Assembly: GCF_016908855.1 (NCBI RefSeq)
Contig: NZ_JAFBER010000001.1
Span: 248,001-312,000 of the forward strand
DNA length: 64,000 nucleotides
From: Scopulibacillus daqui
GTDB taxonomy: Bacteria; Bacillota; Bacilli; Bacillales; Sporolactobacillaceae
Direction: 5' to 3'
A model generated the notes under the pieces. The model had not been told where the DNA came from. It searched no databases and saw only the letters and a list, made by a program, of their open reading frames with translations. Positions 25,767-35,465 of this stretch are shown one piece after another (within the stretch, counting starts at the first letter, position 1; the number at the start of each line of letters is the position of its first letter). The position numbers were made by a program, and so were the translations under genes.

Positions 25767-26054
25767 AAACAATATAACTTAGATGAAAATCGTGTCAAGA
25801 TCTTTAAAGCCTTAGCAGAGGTAAAGCGAATTGAAATTATCCGGTATCTCTATCATGATGAAAATCAAACAAAAAATTCATGCGGTGATATCGGATCAGC
25901 GATTGGAATGAACAAGTCCAATGTTTCTTATCACCTTAAGATTTTAGCTGAAGCTGGCTTGATCGAAGCCGGCCGCGACGGTCAACAAAAATTTATAAAA
26001 ATAAAGGAAGACACTTTTCGGGAGTTTTTACCTGGTTTTTTGGCTACACTATAA
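25758..26054 (+). CDS. ArsR-type winged-helix transcriptional regulator
   Basis: 98 aa. Winged-helix core KIFKALAEVKRIEIIRYLY, then IGSAIGMNKSNVSYHLKILA as recognition helix and a short wing (EAGRDGQQKFIKI). No Cys pair for metals apart from one Cys in NSCGDIG, so it may sense redox or a small molecule. There is no ribosome site before the ATG. Its promoter and that of the next gene share an ATAGT-N6-ACTAT operator, so I infer autoregulation and control of the oxidoreductase. Confidence 0.82.
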   Translation: MTIKQYNLDENRVKIFKALAEVKRIEIIRYLYHDENQTKNSCGDIGSAIGMNKSNVSYHLKILAEAGLIEAGRDGQQKFIKIKEDTFREFLPGFLATL

Positions 26055-26088
26055 ACCAAAAAACCTTTATTTTTTTATTTATTGTTTG

Positions 26089-26107
26089 ATAGTTTTAAAA
26101 CTATAAT
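26089..26107 (+). promoter_or_regulatory. Operator and -10 box of the oxidoreductase gene
   Basis: Perfect palindrome ATAGTTTTAAAACTAT (26089-26104), same ATAGT-N6-ACTAT architecture as at 25749. It overlaps the -10 TATAAT (26102-26107); TTATTG lies 17 bases upstream as a weak -35. Confidence 0.75.
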
Positions 26108-26132
26108 ATGATTTTTGGAGAGGGATAAAGCA

Positions 26133-27152
26133 ATGAATAAACAAAATCAACAAATCCTATTGGCAAGACGTCCAGAGGGAATGCCAACAAAAGAGACATT
26201 TGCATTCCGTGATATCCCTAAAGATCATCCGGAAGACGGTCAAGCCGTTATTAAAACGCTCTATTTATCCGTCGATCCGTATATGCGCGGGCGGATGAGT
26301 GCTGGAAAGTCTTATGTCGAACCTTTTGCATTAAATGAGCCTATATCTGGAGGCGTCGTCGGTGAAGTCGTTGAATCGCGTTCGGAGAAGTTAAAGGTTG
26401 GAGATAAGGTACAGGGCTTATTAAATTGGCAGCTCTACAATACTGTTGACGCAGCAAGCGTTCGAAAAATAGAAAATACGGATGTGCCTTTATCGGCTTA
26501 TTTAAGTGTTCTGGGTATGACGGGCTTAACGGCTTATTTTGGCTTGCTTGATATTGGTCAGCCGAAAGCGGGGGAAACGGTTGTTGTCTCAGGAGCAGCA
26601 GGTGCTGTCGGATCAATCGTTGGGCAAATTGCAAAAATAAAAGGAGCCAGAGTGGTCGGCATTGCAGGTTCAGATGAAAAAATCAGACATTTGCAGGAAC
26701 TTGGCTTCGATAAGGGGATTAATTACAGAACAGCCGATAACTTGCAAAAAGCTGTTGAAGAAGCTTGTCCTAATGGCGTAGATGTCTATTTTGACAACGT
26801 GGGGGGCAGCATTTCTGATGCCGTGCTAAATTGTCTGAATGATTTTGCCCGTGTACCGCTTTGCGGCGCCATCTCTTCTTATAACATTCCCGAACATGAA
26901 GATTTAGGGCCGCGCATCCAGCCTAATCTGTTAAAAACACGTTCAATGATAAAGGCTTTTATTATTGGTGATTACAGCAAGGATTTTGATAAAGGAATTA
27001 AAGATCTTGCTGAATGGTTATCTCAAGGCAAACTTAAATACAAAGAAACAATGATAGAAGGATTTGAAAATGTGCCTAAGGCTTTTCTCGGGCTGTTTGA
27101 GGGAAAGAATCTTGGCAAGCAGCTTGTAAAAATAAGTGATCCATCTATGTAA
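26133..27152 (+). CDS. yfmJ: NADP-dependent medium-chain oxidoreductase (YfmJ/CurA type)
   Basis: 339 aa from ATG 26133, ten bases from GGAGAGG. Zinc-free MDR enzyme of the leukotriene B4 dehydrogenase/CurA type: SVDPYMRGRMS near residue 50, the nucleotide motif VVSGAAGAVGSIVGQIAKIK, and FDNVGGSISDAVL. These enzymes reduce double bonds of enones and related electrophiles with NADPH. A detoxification role fits control by the neighbouring ArsR-type regulator. Confidence 0.88.
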   Translation: MNKQNQQILLARRPEGMPTKETFAFRDIPKDHPEDGQAVIKTLYLSVDPYMRGRMSAGKSYVEPFALNEPISGGVVGEVVESRSEKLKVGDKVQGLLNWQLYNTVDAASVRKIENTDVPLSAYLSVLGMTGLTAYFGLLDIGQPKAGETVVVSGAAGAVGSIVGQIAKIKGARVVGIAGSDEKIRHLQELGFDKGINYRTADNLQKAVEEACPNGVDVYFDNVGGSISDAVLNCLNDFARVPLCGAISSYNIPEHEDLGPRIQPNLLKTRSMIKAFIIGDYSKDFDKGIKDLAEWLSQGKLKYKETMIEGFENVPKAFLGLFEGKNLGKQLVKISDPSM

Positions 27153-27256
27153 TCAGCCTCTGATCCAGCATCAAAGCCTATCCGAATAATAATAGATTTG
27201 AAAAGCGAATAGGGAAGTTTAAGTGAAGGGGCAGGAAAGACTGCCCCTGTCTTAAG

Positions 27257-27955
27257 TTAGTCTTTTAATAACACAAGGAGTTTCTTTTCAACGTTCCTCA
27301 AATGGATAGAACACTGAACTTTGGCAAGCTCGGGTTCACTCTTTTCAATGGCGCAAAAAATGGCTTTATGCTCTTGATATACGATTTGTCTTCTGCGTTT
27401 GAGTCCGATATTTTGTTTAAGAGTGATTGACAGTGCCTCTTTATAAAGTGAGGATAGACTTTCCATCATATGAATCATTACTGGATTATGCGCGGCATAA
27501 ATAAGCGAACGGTGAAATTGAAAATCAGACGCCATACCTGTTTTATCCTCAGAACCGAGATCGCTTTCCAGCTGCTTCAGGACTTCTCTTATCCGCTCCA
27601 ATTCTTCCGGTGTACGCCTCAAAGCGGCTAAGTAAGCGGCTTCCGGTTCAAGTATTCTCCGCATCTCGAATAGATGCTTTAAAGTTTCTGCATCGTTTTC
27701 TTTAATTTGGTAACGCTGCAACAAAGCATAAGGGATTGTTTCTTCTACATAACTGCCTCCGCCTTGTTGTGACGAAACAATTCCCATGGCACGCAAGACG
27801 CTCAGTGCTTCACGAATAGAAACCCGGCTGACACCGAATTGAGAGGCGAGTGCCATTTCAGTAGGCAATTTAGAACCTGGCGGGTAGCGGCCGGATTCAA
27901 TTTTTTCTAGCAAATCACGGGAAATTTTTTGAGAGATCTTTTCTTTCTTTTCCAT
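27257..27955 (-). CDS. GntR/FadR-family regulator
   Basis: 232 aa from ATG 27955 with GAGGGG upstream. N-terminal winged helix LPTEMALASQFGVSRVSIRE, then an FCD ligand domain (about 90-232) with ETLKHLFEMRRILEPEAAYL and FHRSLIYAAHNPVMIHM, which provides the metal/carboxylate pocket. It starts 23 bases after the hydroxyglutarate oxidase stop, in the same operon. I infer it is the local regulator responding to a hydroxyacid, acting at the inverted repeat at 29302. Confidence 0.87.
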   Translation of the reverse strand: MEKKEKISQKISRDLLEKIESGRYPPGSKLPTEMALASQFGVSRVSIREALSVLRAMGIVSSQQGGGSYVEETIPYALLQRYQIKENDAETLKHLFEMRRILEPEAAYLAALRRTPEELERIREVLKQLESDLGSEDKTGMASDFQFHRSLIYAAHNPVMIHMMESLSSLYKEALSITLKQNIGLKRRRQIVYQEHKAIFCAIEKSEPELAKVQCSIHLRNVEKKLLVLLKD

Positions 27956-27978
27956 GTTTCCCCTCACCAATATATGTT

Positions 27979-29190
27979 TTAAATCGTATATTGCATCGAC
28001 TGGCCAGGCGCTAGTATCCTGCTGCAAATTTCTTCACCGATCGAAATAGATGCAGTCGCAGCCGGTGAAGGGGCGTTTAAAATATGGATGGCGTGCTTGT
28101 TTGATATGATAAGAAAGTCATCAATGAGCTTCCCGTCTCTTGTCAATGCTTGTGCGCGAACGCCATTTTCCGCAGAGATTAAGTCGCTTTCTTTTATTTC
28201 AGGAATCAGCCGCTGCAAATTGCGTACAAACATTTTTTTGCTAAAAGAACGAACCGTTTCTTTTAATCCTTCGCCTAAATGCTGCCGGGCAATTTTCCAA
28301 AAGGCCGGATATGTCATGATTTCAGCGAAATCTTTGACATTAATATCTTTTTTGCGGTAACCTTCCCGCTTAAAACCTAGAACAGCGTTGGGGCCTGCAT
28401 GAACGCGGCCATCGATCATTCGAGTCAAATGAACACCGAGAAACGGAAAATTCGGATTGGGCACAGGATAGATGAGGTTTTTGACTAAATATTGCTTTTC
28501 AGGTTTTAATTCGTAATATTCCCCTCGGAAGGGAACGATTTTCATATCTGTCTTTATTCCTTGAGCGGCGGCTATTCTATCAGAGTGAAGACCGGAGCAA
28601 TTAATCAAGTAACGGGCGTGGTACTTGCGTTTTTGACATTCAACGGTAATGCCGTTTTTATCATCGCTGATGGACTCTGCTTTTGTATTTAATAAAATGG
28701 TTCCTCCTCGTTCCTGAATGATTTGGGCAAACTTTTCCGCAACCTGCCTATAATTAACAACCCCTGTTGATTTAACATGGAGAGCCTTCAGACCATAAGC
28801 GTGCGGTTCAATATCCTTTAATTGTTCGGGACCGATCTTTGAGATGTTAAGGCCGTTCTGGCGTCCGCGTTCATACAAGTTCTCAAGCAACGGCAATTCC
28901 TTTTTCTCTGCCGCCACAATCACTTTTCCGCAAATGTCATAAGGAATATCGTATTGATCGCAAAAGTCTCGAAGCTTTTTGCCGCCTTCTTTTGAAAACT
29001 TGGCTTTTAAACTGCCTGGTTTGTAATAAATGCCCGAATGGATAACGCCGCTGTTGCGGCCTGTTTGGTGAGACGCGAGTATGCGTTCTTTTTCAATGAC
29101 AAGCATCTTTGCTTGAGGATAGCGCTTGCTTAGGACGTAGCCCACAGACAAACCAACGATTCCGCCGCCTATAATGATATAGTCGTACAT
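27979..29190 (-). CDS. lhgO: L-2-hydroxyglutarate oxidase (FAD)
   Basis: 403 aa FAD-dependent DAO-family enzyme. N-terminal dinucleotide motif DYIIIGGGIVGLSVGYVLSK, then GRNSGVIHSGIYYKPGSLKA, the hallmark of LhgO/YgaF. Oxidises L-2-hydroxyglutarate to 2-oxoglutarate and passes electrons to the membrane quinone or to oxygen. Followed by its likely GntR regulator; a sugar-acid-type MFS transporter is divergent. Confidence 0.9.
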   Translation of the reverse strand: MYDYIIIGGGIVGLSVGYVLSKRYPQAKMLVIEKERILASHQTGRNSGVIHSGIYYKPGSLKAKFSKEGGKKLRDFCDQYDIPYDICGKVIVAAEKKELPLLENLYERGRQNGLNISKIGPEQLKDIEPHAYGLKALHVKSTGVVNYRQVAEKFAQIIQERGGTILLNTKAESISDDKNGITVECQKRKYHARYLINCSGLHSDRIAAAQGIKTDMKIVPFRGEYYELKPEKQYLVKNLIYPVPNPNFPFLGVHLTRMIDGRVHAGPNAVLGFKREGYRKKDINVKDFAEIMTYPAFWKIARQHLGEGLKETVRSFSKKMFVRNLQRLIPEIKESDLISAENGVRAQALTRDGKLIDDFLIISNKHAIHILNAPSPAATASISIGEEICSRILAPGQSMQYTI

Positions 29191-29301
29191 TTTATTTCAC
29201 CTTTCTTTCGAAAAAGTTTGCAGCAAAGCCAGTTGAATAATTTGTAATACATATTATAAGTGTTGTTATAAAATAAAACAAATACAAATATTCTAAAGAT
29301 T

Positions 29302-29332
29302 GTATAGACAAAGCGAATTTCTTTGTTTATAC
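29302..29332. promoter_or_regulatory. Putative GntR operator in the lhgO/MFS divergent region
   Basis: Long inverted repeat GTATAGACAAAG (29302-29313) / CTTTGTTTATAC (29321-29332), 11 of 12 positions paired, seven-base spacer. Lies between the two divergent genes where a shared regulator would bind. Confidence 0.65.
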
Positions 29333-29455
29333 TGGTTTTACATCAGAAAATCAATGAACCTTAACGTTTAAGGCGTCATAAGAAACAACAATTTGTATGA
29401 CTAATTTTTTTATACTGATTTGAAAGCGGATACAATGGGGAGGAGCGGTTAATAT

Positions 29456-30706
29456 ATGGTGTCTTCGAATCGAAATCTATCATATGAAAGCAGCCTGGAA
29501 GGCGAAAAAACGAATTTCCGTTGGTGGTTTGCTGTTGCGCTATGGTTTTTATTATTAATTTCCTACATTGACAGGACAAACATTTCAATTGCCGGACCGT
29601 TTATGGTTAAGGAAGGTGTTGTGACACAAGGCGCCCTTGCGTTATCTAATAGTCTATTCCTGTTCATGTATGGTATTTCAAACATATTTGGCGGATATTT
29701 CAGTGACCGGTTTGGTGCACGAAAAACAGCATTGTTTGCATTGATCTGGTGGTCGGTGATGACATTATTTACAGGGCTGATCTGGAGCTCGGTTTCATTA
29801 ATCATGTCCCGCGTCCTATTAGGTCTTGGGGAAGGCATGCATTGGCCGTTAAATTCAAAATGGGTGAAAGCTTGGTTTCCATCTCATGAACGTGCGCGCG
29901 CGAATATGTTTTGGGAATTCGGATTGACGATGGGACCAATCATGACCGGACCTCTCGTCACATGGATGATTCTTAGTTCCGGCACTTGGAAGACACCTTT
30001 TATCGTGATGGCTCTTATCGGCTTAATCATGATGGTGCCGATCGTTTGGTTAATTGCCAAGGACCGTCCGGAAGAAAGTGCGTTTGTATCTAAGAAAGAG
30101 TTATCTTACATTCAGGCAGGACGCGTTGAGGAAGCGGCGGAAAATGTGAGAGTCGGGCAAGTTTTAAGAAAAACAGATTTTTGGCTGCTGCTGATCAATT
30201 GGGTTGGCATGGCGACGGTATTTTACGGTATTCTTTTTTGGCTTCCGTCTTACTTAATGGAAGTGCGCCGCATTTCTGTACATATGACCGGATTTTGGTA
30301 TATGATGCCTTATATCCTTATGACAATCTGCATTATCTTAACAGCCTTTTTAAGCGATAAATGGATGAAGCGTTCAGTTTTTGCGGGTGCCGGGACTTTG
30401 ATAGCCGGTTTGGGATTATTTCTTGGCACGCATGCTGATAATATCGTTTTGGCAATGCTTCTTATCTCAATTTCCAGCGCCATGAACGGGGTTGTTCTTC
30501 CGACAATATGGAGTTCGCTGCAGCGCATGTTTCCGAGTAAAAGTGTTGGGATGGGCGCGGGGCTTCTCAATGGATTGCAAAATATCATTGCTGCGATCGG
30601 CACTTATATTTTAGGCATTTCTTTTTCCATAGGATTTTCCTATCTCATTATATTAGCTTTAATTGGCGGGATCAGCGGATTAATTCTTGCAAAGAGAGGC
30701 TATTAG
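29456..30706 (+). CDS. MFS transporter, anion:cation symporter (ACS) family
   Basis: 416 aa, twelve TM helices. Signature LLISYIDRTNISIAGPFMVK and GGYFSDRFGARKTAL place it with hexuronate/galactonate/phthalate-type carboxylate importers; GLGEGMHWPLNSKWVKAWF is the ACS TM4-5 region. Diverges from lhgO and the GntR regulator, so a hydroxy-dicarboxylate substrate is a reasonable inference. GGAGGAG lies ten bases before the ATG. Confidence 0.87.
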   Translation: MVSSNRNLSYESSLEGEKTNFRWWFAVALWFLLLISYIDRTNISIAGPFMVKEGVVTQGALALSNSLFLFMYGISNIFGGYFSDRFGARKTALFALIWWSVMTLFTGLIWSSVSLIMSRVLLGLGEGMHWPLNSKWVKAWFPSHERARANMFWEFGLTMGPIMTGPLVTWMILSSGTWKTPFIVMALIGLIMMVPIVWLIAKDRPEESAFVSKKELSYIQAGRVEEAAENVRVGQVLRKTDFWLLLINWVGMATVFYGILFWLPSYLMEVRRISVHMTGFWYMMPYILMTICIILTAFLSDKWMKRSVFAGAGTLIAGLGLFLGTHADNIVLAMLLISISSAMNGVVLPTIWSSLQRMFPSKSVGMGAGLLNGLQNIIAAIGTYILGISFSIGFSYLIILALIGGISGLILAKRGY

Positions 30707-30735
30707 TTCCCGCAGCAATGGCAAAAAATATAGTC

Positions 30736-30779
30736 CTTCCATTAGCGGTTTAGAGAAAGCCGCTAATGGAAGTTTTTTT
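30736..30779. terminator. Terminator of the ACS transporter
   Basis: CTTCCATTAGCGG / CCGCTAATGGAAG perfect 13-base stem, then seven Ts. Confidence 0.9.
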
Positions 30780-30837
30780 ATATCCTGATGATACCACCGA
30801 TATGAGTATACTCAAATACTGGTCCTTTACTGGTCCT

Positions 30838-31068
30838 TTAATCTTTAATCTCTTCGATCACCCTGCTGACCAATTCAATTGTAAATCTTTCGCAATGCCG
30901 TCTGACAGCTTCTATTTGCTTAAAATGAAGGGTTGCGAGTCCTGATTGCCCAGCTTCCCGGGCGTTTCTCATTTCCTCAAAGGCATGATTAAATTCATCC
31001 TCGTAAATTTTGTTAATTTGCTCTAATATTTCAACGGATAATTGATTGACATCAATCTTATGCGCCAA
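30838..31068 (-). CDS. Hypothetical small helical protein
   Basis: 76 aa, family not recognised. Fully helical, acidic, with EMRNAREAGQSGLATLHFKQ in the middle and a paired-helix pattern. Start is TTG 31068 with GGAG eight bases upstream. Cytoplasmic, no Cys pair. Lies alone between the transporter terminator and the Ca2+-ATPase gene. Confidence 0.6.
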   Translation of the reverse strand: MAHKIDVNQLSVEILEQINKIYEDEFNHAFEEMRNAREAGQSGLATLHFKQIEAVRRHCERFTIELVSRVIEEIKD

Positions 31069-31252
31069 AATCTCATCTCCTTATTTTTGTCTTTTTTAGT
31101 GATGTATCAATGATAGTTTAATGTTAGCAAAGATTTCGGTAAAGTGCATTTTTAAAAAAACATCTCTTAAAAACAGCTATTAATCTAGCATGATTTTGAA
31201 TTTGCCTACATATAATCTGATAGTACAAAAAGTTAACTTGTGAGGTGAGAGA

Positions 31253-33970
31253 ATGAACTGGTACGAGCTTTCACATGAGGAAGTCGAAAAAAAGACAAAC
31301 AGCCATATTAATAAAGGTTTGTCAAAAGAAGAGTGTGAAAGAAGGATACATCGTGACGGCCATAATCAGTTAAGAGAAGGAAAAAAAACACCAGCCTTTC
31401 TTATGTTTTTCTCCCAGTTTAAAGATTTTATGGTCCTTGTTCTATTAGCGGCTACGGTGCTGTCGGCACTGCTTGGCGAATTCTTGGATGCGACAGCCAT
31501 TATTATCATCGTTATGATCAATGGCATACTTGGATTTATCCAGGAGATAAAAGCAGAGAAGTCGCTTGCCGCACTACGGGAATTATCGGCTCCAACGGCA
31601 AATGTGCTGCGGGATGGTTCATGGCAGTCAATTTCAGCCAAGGATATCGTTGTTGGTGATGTTGTCAAGGTCACAAGCGGGGACAGAGTCAGTGCGGATA
31701 TGAGATTCATTTCAACCAAAGGGCTGTATATTGAAGAATCGGCGCTGACAGGCGAATCGGTTCCTGTTCAAAAAACATCAGCATCTATAAAAGGAAAAGA
31801 TCTTCCGCTTGGTGATCAAGAGAATATGGCATTTATGGGGACAATGGTTACACAAGGCAGCGGAATAGGCATTGTCACCGGTACTGGAATGAACACAGAA
31901 ATGGGAAAGATCGCTCACTTAATCCAAAGTGCTGAAACGCTGATGACACCGCTTCAATTAAAGCTAGAGCAGCTTGGAAAGATTTTGATTATCATTTCCC
32001 TCGCGTTGACAGTGTTAGTTGTCGGCATCGGGGTGTATGAAGGACATAACCTTTATAAGATGGTATTATCAGGTGTATCTCTTGCCGTTGCGGCTATTCC
32101 TGAAGGGCTGCCGGCCATTGTAACCATTGCTTTGGCGCTCGGTGTACAAAAAATGATTAAGCGCCGGGCAATTGTCAGGAAGCTGCCGTCGGTTGAAACG
32201 CTCGGCTGTACAACGGTTATTTGTTCAGATAAGACTGGAACGCTGACGCAAAATAAAATGACAGTCACCCATTTGTGGACCGGCGGGCATACATGGCAGG
32301 TTACAGGGAGCGGCTATAAAGCTAAAGGCGAGTTTATTAAAGATAACAAGCAAGTAAAAGTTGAAAAAGAGGAGACGCTGATGCAGCTGTTATCCTATGG
32401 TGTTCTCTGCAACAATGCCGAACTGATAACAAAAGAAGGCGAAGAGGAATACACTTTAAATGGCGATCCGACAGAAGGCGCGCTTCTAATCAGCGGACTC
32501 AAAGCCGGCTTAGCCAAAGAAAATTTATTAAAACAAGCCGATATTATTGAAGAATTTCCTTTTGATTCTTCTAGGAAGATGATGAGCATTATTGTCAGAA
32601 CAAAAACAGGAGAAAAATTTGTTGTGACCAAAGGCGCGCCGGATGTTTTGCTCAATAAGTGCGACTTCATTGTATGGGACAAGCAGCGCCAGCTCATCAA
32701 GAAACAACATACTGAAAAAGTAAAAGAAGCGATCACAAACCTTGGAAGACAAGCGCTTCGTACCATCGCAATTGCTTATAAACCTATCAAAAACTCCCAA
32801 GAAATTTCTAATGCCGGACAAGCCGAAAGCCGGCTGACATTCATCGGTCTGCAAGGCATGATCGATCCGCCAAGACCTGAAGTCAGGGAAAGCATCAGAG
32901 ACTGTCAGAAGGCTGGCATTAAAACGGTTATGATCACTGGGGATCACGCCATCACAGCAAGCGCCATCGCAAGACAATTAAACATTTTGCCGCACAACGG
33001 CGAAGTGATTGAAGGTTCTGCATTATCCAAAATGACTGAGAGTGAACTTGTCAGCAAGGCGGAAAATATTTACGTCTATGCACGTGTATCACCTGAGCAT
33101 AAGCTGAAAATTGTTAAGGCTCTGCAGAAAAGGGGGCATGTTGTAGCGATGACCGGAGACGGCGTCAATGACGCACCGGCCATTAAATCGGCGAATATCG
33201 GCATAGCAATGGGGAATACTGGGACAGATGTTGCCAAGGAAGCTTCATCATTGGTATTAAGCGATGATAATTTTGCAACGATCCGTGCGGCTATTGAAGA
33301 AGGAAGAAATATATATGAGAATATCAGGAAGTTTATCCGCTACTTGCTCGCTTCCAACACAGGGGAAATTCTAGTGATGCTGTTTGCCATGCTGCTTTCT
33401 CTGCCGCTGCCGCTTCTGCCGATCCAGATCCTTTGGGTCAATCTCGTTACTGATGGATTGCCGGCCATGGCCCTTGGAGTTGACCAAGCAGAAGACGATG
33501 TGATGACAAGAAAACCAAGAAAATCTGACGAAGGCGTCTTTTCGCGAGGGCTCGGCTGGAAAATTATTTCACGCGGCTTTTTAATCGGGTTAGTCACCAT
33601 TGGCGCTTTTTGGGTATCGCTCCAGCAATATCCTGATCAATTAGCCAAAGCACAGACAATAGCCTTTTCTACTTTGGTTTTGGCGCAATTAATCCATGTA
33701 TTTGACTGCCGAAGCGAGCGTTCGGTGCTCCATAGAAATCCGTTTGAAAATGTATACCTTGTACTGGCAGTTCTATCATCGATATTGCTGACAATTGTCG
33801 TGATTTACATTCCTGTTCTTCAGCCGGTGTTTCACACAGTACCGTTAAATTTGCGTGATTGGCTTCTTATTATAGGCATGGCGGCTATTCCAACATTTTC
33901 TTTATCAGGGTTTCAAGTGTTTAAAGAAAGAAAGAAAAGCTGGGGAGCCAGTCCTTACTCAAAAATATAG
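31253..33970 (+). CDS. yloB: P-type Ca2+-transporting ATPase
   Basis: 905 aa, full SERCA/PMR1-like (P2A) pump. Cation N-terminal domain [20 protein letters not shown], actuator [11 protein letters not shown], metal site in TM4 [13 protein letters not shown], phosphorylation site [13 protein letters not shown] (Asp326), hinge [13 protein letters not shown], and TM6 [21 protein letters not shown] plus NxxxDG-type residues point to Ca2+. B. subtilis YloB, the counterpart, is linked to calcium export and sporulation/germination resistance. GAGGTGAGAG precedes the ATG. Confidence 0.94.
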   Translation: MNWYELSHEEVEKKTNSHINKGLSKEECERRIHRDGHNQLREGKKTPAFLMFFSQFKDFMVLVLLAATVLSALLGEFLDATAIIIIVMINGILGFIQEIKAEKSLAALRELSAPTANVLRDGSWQSISAKDIVVGDVVKVTSGDRVSADMRFISTKGLYIEESALTGESVPVQKTSASIKGKDLPLGDQENMAFMGTMVTQGSGIGIVTGTGMNTEMGKIAHLIQSAETLMTPLQLKLEQLGKILIIISLALTVLVVGIGVYEGHNLYKMVLSGVSLAVAAIPEGLPAIVTIALALGVQKMIKRRAIVRKLPSVETLGCTTVICSDKTGTLTQNKMTVTHLWTGGHTWQVTGSGYKAKGEFIKDNKQVKVEKEETLMQLLSYGVLCNNAELITKEGEEEYTLNGDPTEGALLISGLKAGLAKENLLKQADIIEEFPFDSSRKMMSIIVRTKTGEKFVVTKGAPDVLLNKCDFIVWDKQRQLIKKQHTEKVKEAITNLGRQALRTIAIAYKPIKNSQEISNAGQAESRLTFIGLQGMIDPPRPEVRESIRDCQKAGIKTVMITGDHAITASAIARQLNILPHNGEVIEGSALSKMTESELVSKAENIYVYARVSPEHKLKIVKALQKRGHVVAMTGDGVNDAPAIKSANIGIAMGNTGTDVAKEASSLVLSDDNFATIRAAIEEGRNIYENIRKFIRYLLASNTGEILVMLFAMLLSLPLPLLPIQILWVNLVTDGLPAMALGVDQAEDDVMTRKPRKSDEGVFSRGLGWKIISRGFLIGLVTIGAFWVSLQQYPDQLAKAQTIAFSTLVLAQLIHVFDCRSERSVLHRNPFENVYLVLAVLSSILLTIVVIYIPVLQPVFHTVPLNLRDWLLIIGMAAIPTFSLSGFQVFKERKKSWGASPYSKI

Positions 33971-33973
33971 CTG

Positions 33974-34016
33974 AAAACAGCTCTGCTGCCATATAAAGGC
34001 TCAGAGCTGTTTTTTT
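33974..34016 (+). terminator. Terminator of yloB
   Basis: AAAACAGCTCTG / CAGAGCTGTTTT, 12-base perfect stem with T7. Confidence 0.9.
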
Positions 34017-34022
34017 AAAAAA

Positions 34023-34202
34023 TTAGGAGTATTGGTTTTGCTGATTATTTTGGTTCATTCCTGCAAGCTGCTGCATTTGTTGTCCTGCATTTTGATTGTT
34101 TCTCAGACTGTAGTAAGTGGCAGCGCCTGTACCAATAGCGGCAAGTAAAGGAAGAAAAATGTTTCCTGCGTTGTTTCTCTGTTGCTGACCTTGTTGCGGC
34201 AT
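34023..34202 (-). CDS. Small Gln/Asn-rich membrane-associated protein (59 aa)
   Basis: ATG 34202 with AAAGGAGAG seven bases upstream encodes MPQQGQQQRNNAGNIF, a short hydrophobic stretch LPLLAAIGTGAATYYS, then LRNNQNAGQQMQQLAGMNQN. The layout recalls tiny YrzQ-type proteins of spore formers (hydrophobic AAGxGAA segment, short polar tail). Function unknown. Stop lies just past the yloB terminator. Confidence 0.7.
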   Translation of the reverse strand: MPQQGQQQRNNAGNIFLPLLAAIGTGAATYYSLRNNQNAGQQMQQLAGMNQNNQQNQYS

Positions 34203-34437
34203 AAAGCTTCTCTCCTTTCTAATGGTACAACATTAGTATGGATCAGTTGGATTCGATTATGCGAAAAGCTTGAAAACAAAATGCCAAAGCATAAAAGGCT
34301 GGGAGTATGGCGATATATAGAATAATGGTCAATATTGACGGAAATAATAAAGTAAAGACGAGAATCGGCAATCCTTCTTTGCGTATGCTCTGGCAAAAGA
34401 CGAATCACCGCTAAGCTAAAAAACAGGGAATGATCTT

Positions 34438-34725
34438 ATGAAAAAAGGAAATGTATGTCTGTTTATTGCTGTAGTTCTCATGGTGCTGGCGATTGCAACG
34501 AATCCGACGAGAAGTGAATATATAAGCTGGCTAAAGGACAAGGCGATAGAGTCCCCGCATACCCGGCTTGATAAAGGAATTGTGACTTTAGTAGGCGAAA
34601 AAGCTCTTAACACAAAGACGACAACTAAGGATTATGGGTTATTTACCGTATATGTGACGTCCACCAAAAAAGATTCAATGGTTGCGCTGGGGGTATTTAA
34701 CCATTTTATACCGATCGATATGTAA
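34438..34725 (+). CDS. DUF4359-family protein
   Basis: 95 aa. N-terminal TM/signal-anchor (residues 6-20), then NPTRSEYISWLKDKAIESPH and a C-terminal TTKDYGLFTVYVT / ALGVFNHFIPI, the DUF4359 pattern. Probably exposed on the outer face of the membrane. Unknown function. AGGG is ten bases before ATG. Confidence 0.78.
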   Translation: MKKGNVCLFIAVVLMVLAIATNPTRSEYISWLKDKAIESPHTRLDKGIVTLVGEKALNTKTTTKDYGLFTVYVTSTKKDSMVALGVFNHFIPIDM

Positions 34726-34857
34726 TAAAGCGTTACTGGAAGCCTTTTGTCAACTAGGGAGAAATTTTAATAAAAGTTTTCCCTATAAATGATTTTTACT
34801 GGGAACAACAAACAACAGTCAAGACCTTGAACTAAGACAAGATAATTTAATTAAAAG

Positions 34858-34895
34858 AACCCGATTTCTTTTTCCATTAAGAGAAGTCGGGTTTT
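34858..34895. terminator. Terminator between 34438 and 34911 genes
   Basis: AACCCGA (34858-34864) / TCGGGTT (34887-34893) with partly paired TTCTT/AAGAGAA inside; TTTT tail. Confidence 0.75.
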
Positions 34896-34910
34896 GTCGT
34901 ATTTTAATGT

Positions 34911-35105
34911 TTATTTTTTATTTTTAATTAAACACTGTGTGCCATCTATCCACCCCTTTTTATATATTGAAACTAATTGTTTGAATATGAAATCTCTTTG
35001 AGTATAATTTAATGGGTAACGTTCTAAGATATCTTCAATAAGCATTTTTTCTTCATAAATCTTTAATAGAATTTCTTTTTCAGCGTCTGTCAAGCCATTT
35101 TCCAT
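34911..35105 (-). CDS. Hypothetical small protein
   Basis: 64 aa: acidic helical N-terminus (LTDAEKEILLKIYEEKMLIE), then YPLNYTQRDFIFKQLVSIYK and a basic end. Looks like a short winged-helix-like or helix-bundle protein. AAGGGG lies nine bases before the ATG. No recognised family. Confidence 0.6.
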   Translation of the reverse strand: MENGLTDAEKEILLKIYEEKMLIEDILERYPLNYTQRDFIFKQLVSIYKKGWIDGTQCLIKNKK

Positions 35106-35465
35106 ATAAAATCCCCTTTTTATATGTCCAAGTTCACTTGTTTCTTTCTTATATTAATATTTCGAAAATATAATTTGGTAAAGTGTGGGTATTAAGATTA
35201 ATATACTTGAAGATTGCATGCATAACAAGAGTCCTTCAAAAACCTGCACTAAAAATCGGACTTAGGTCTTATAAATTTTCGTCATAACATCTGATAACTG
35301 ATGGTTGTTTTTGTCTTAAAATAGTGAAAGGAAAACAATCTGATCATATAATGGCAAACGAGGATGCGTGAGTTTTTTGCTTGAAAATAGGTTAGCTTTT
35401 TAGTTTATCATCGAAAGAGAATATATTTACATGATAGAGAGATTAAAAGATTTTTTGGGAGAGAC
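35106..35465. other. Intergenic, no recognisable gene
   Basis: About 360 AT-rich bases between divergent genes with no supported ORF. No distinct regulatory box recognised. Confidence 0.5.
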
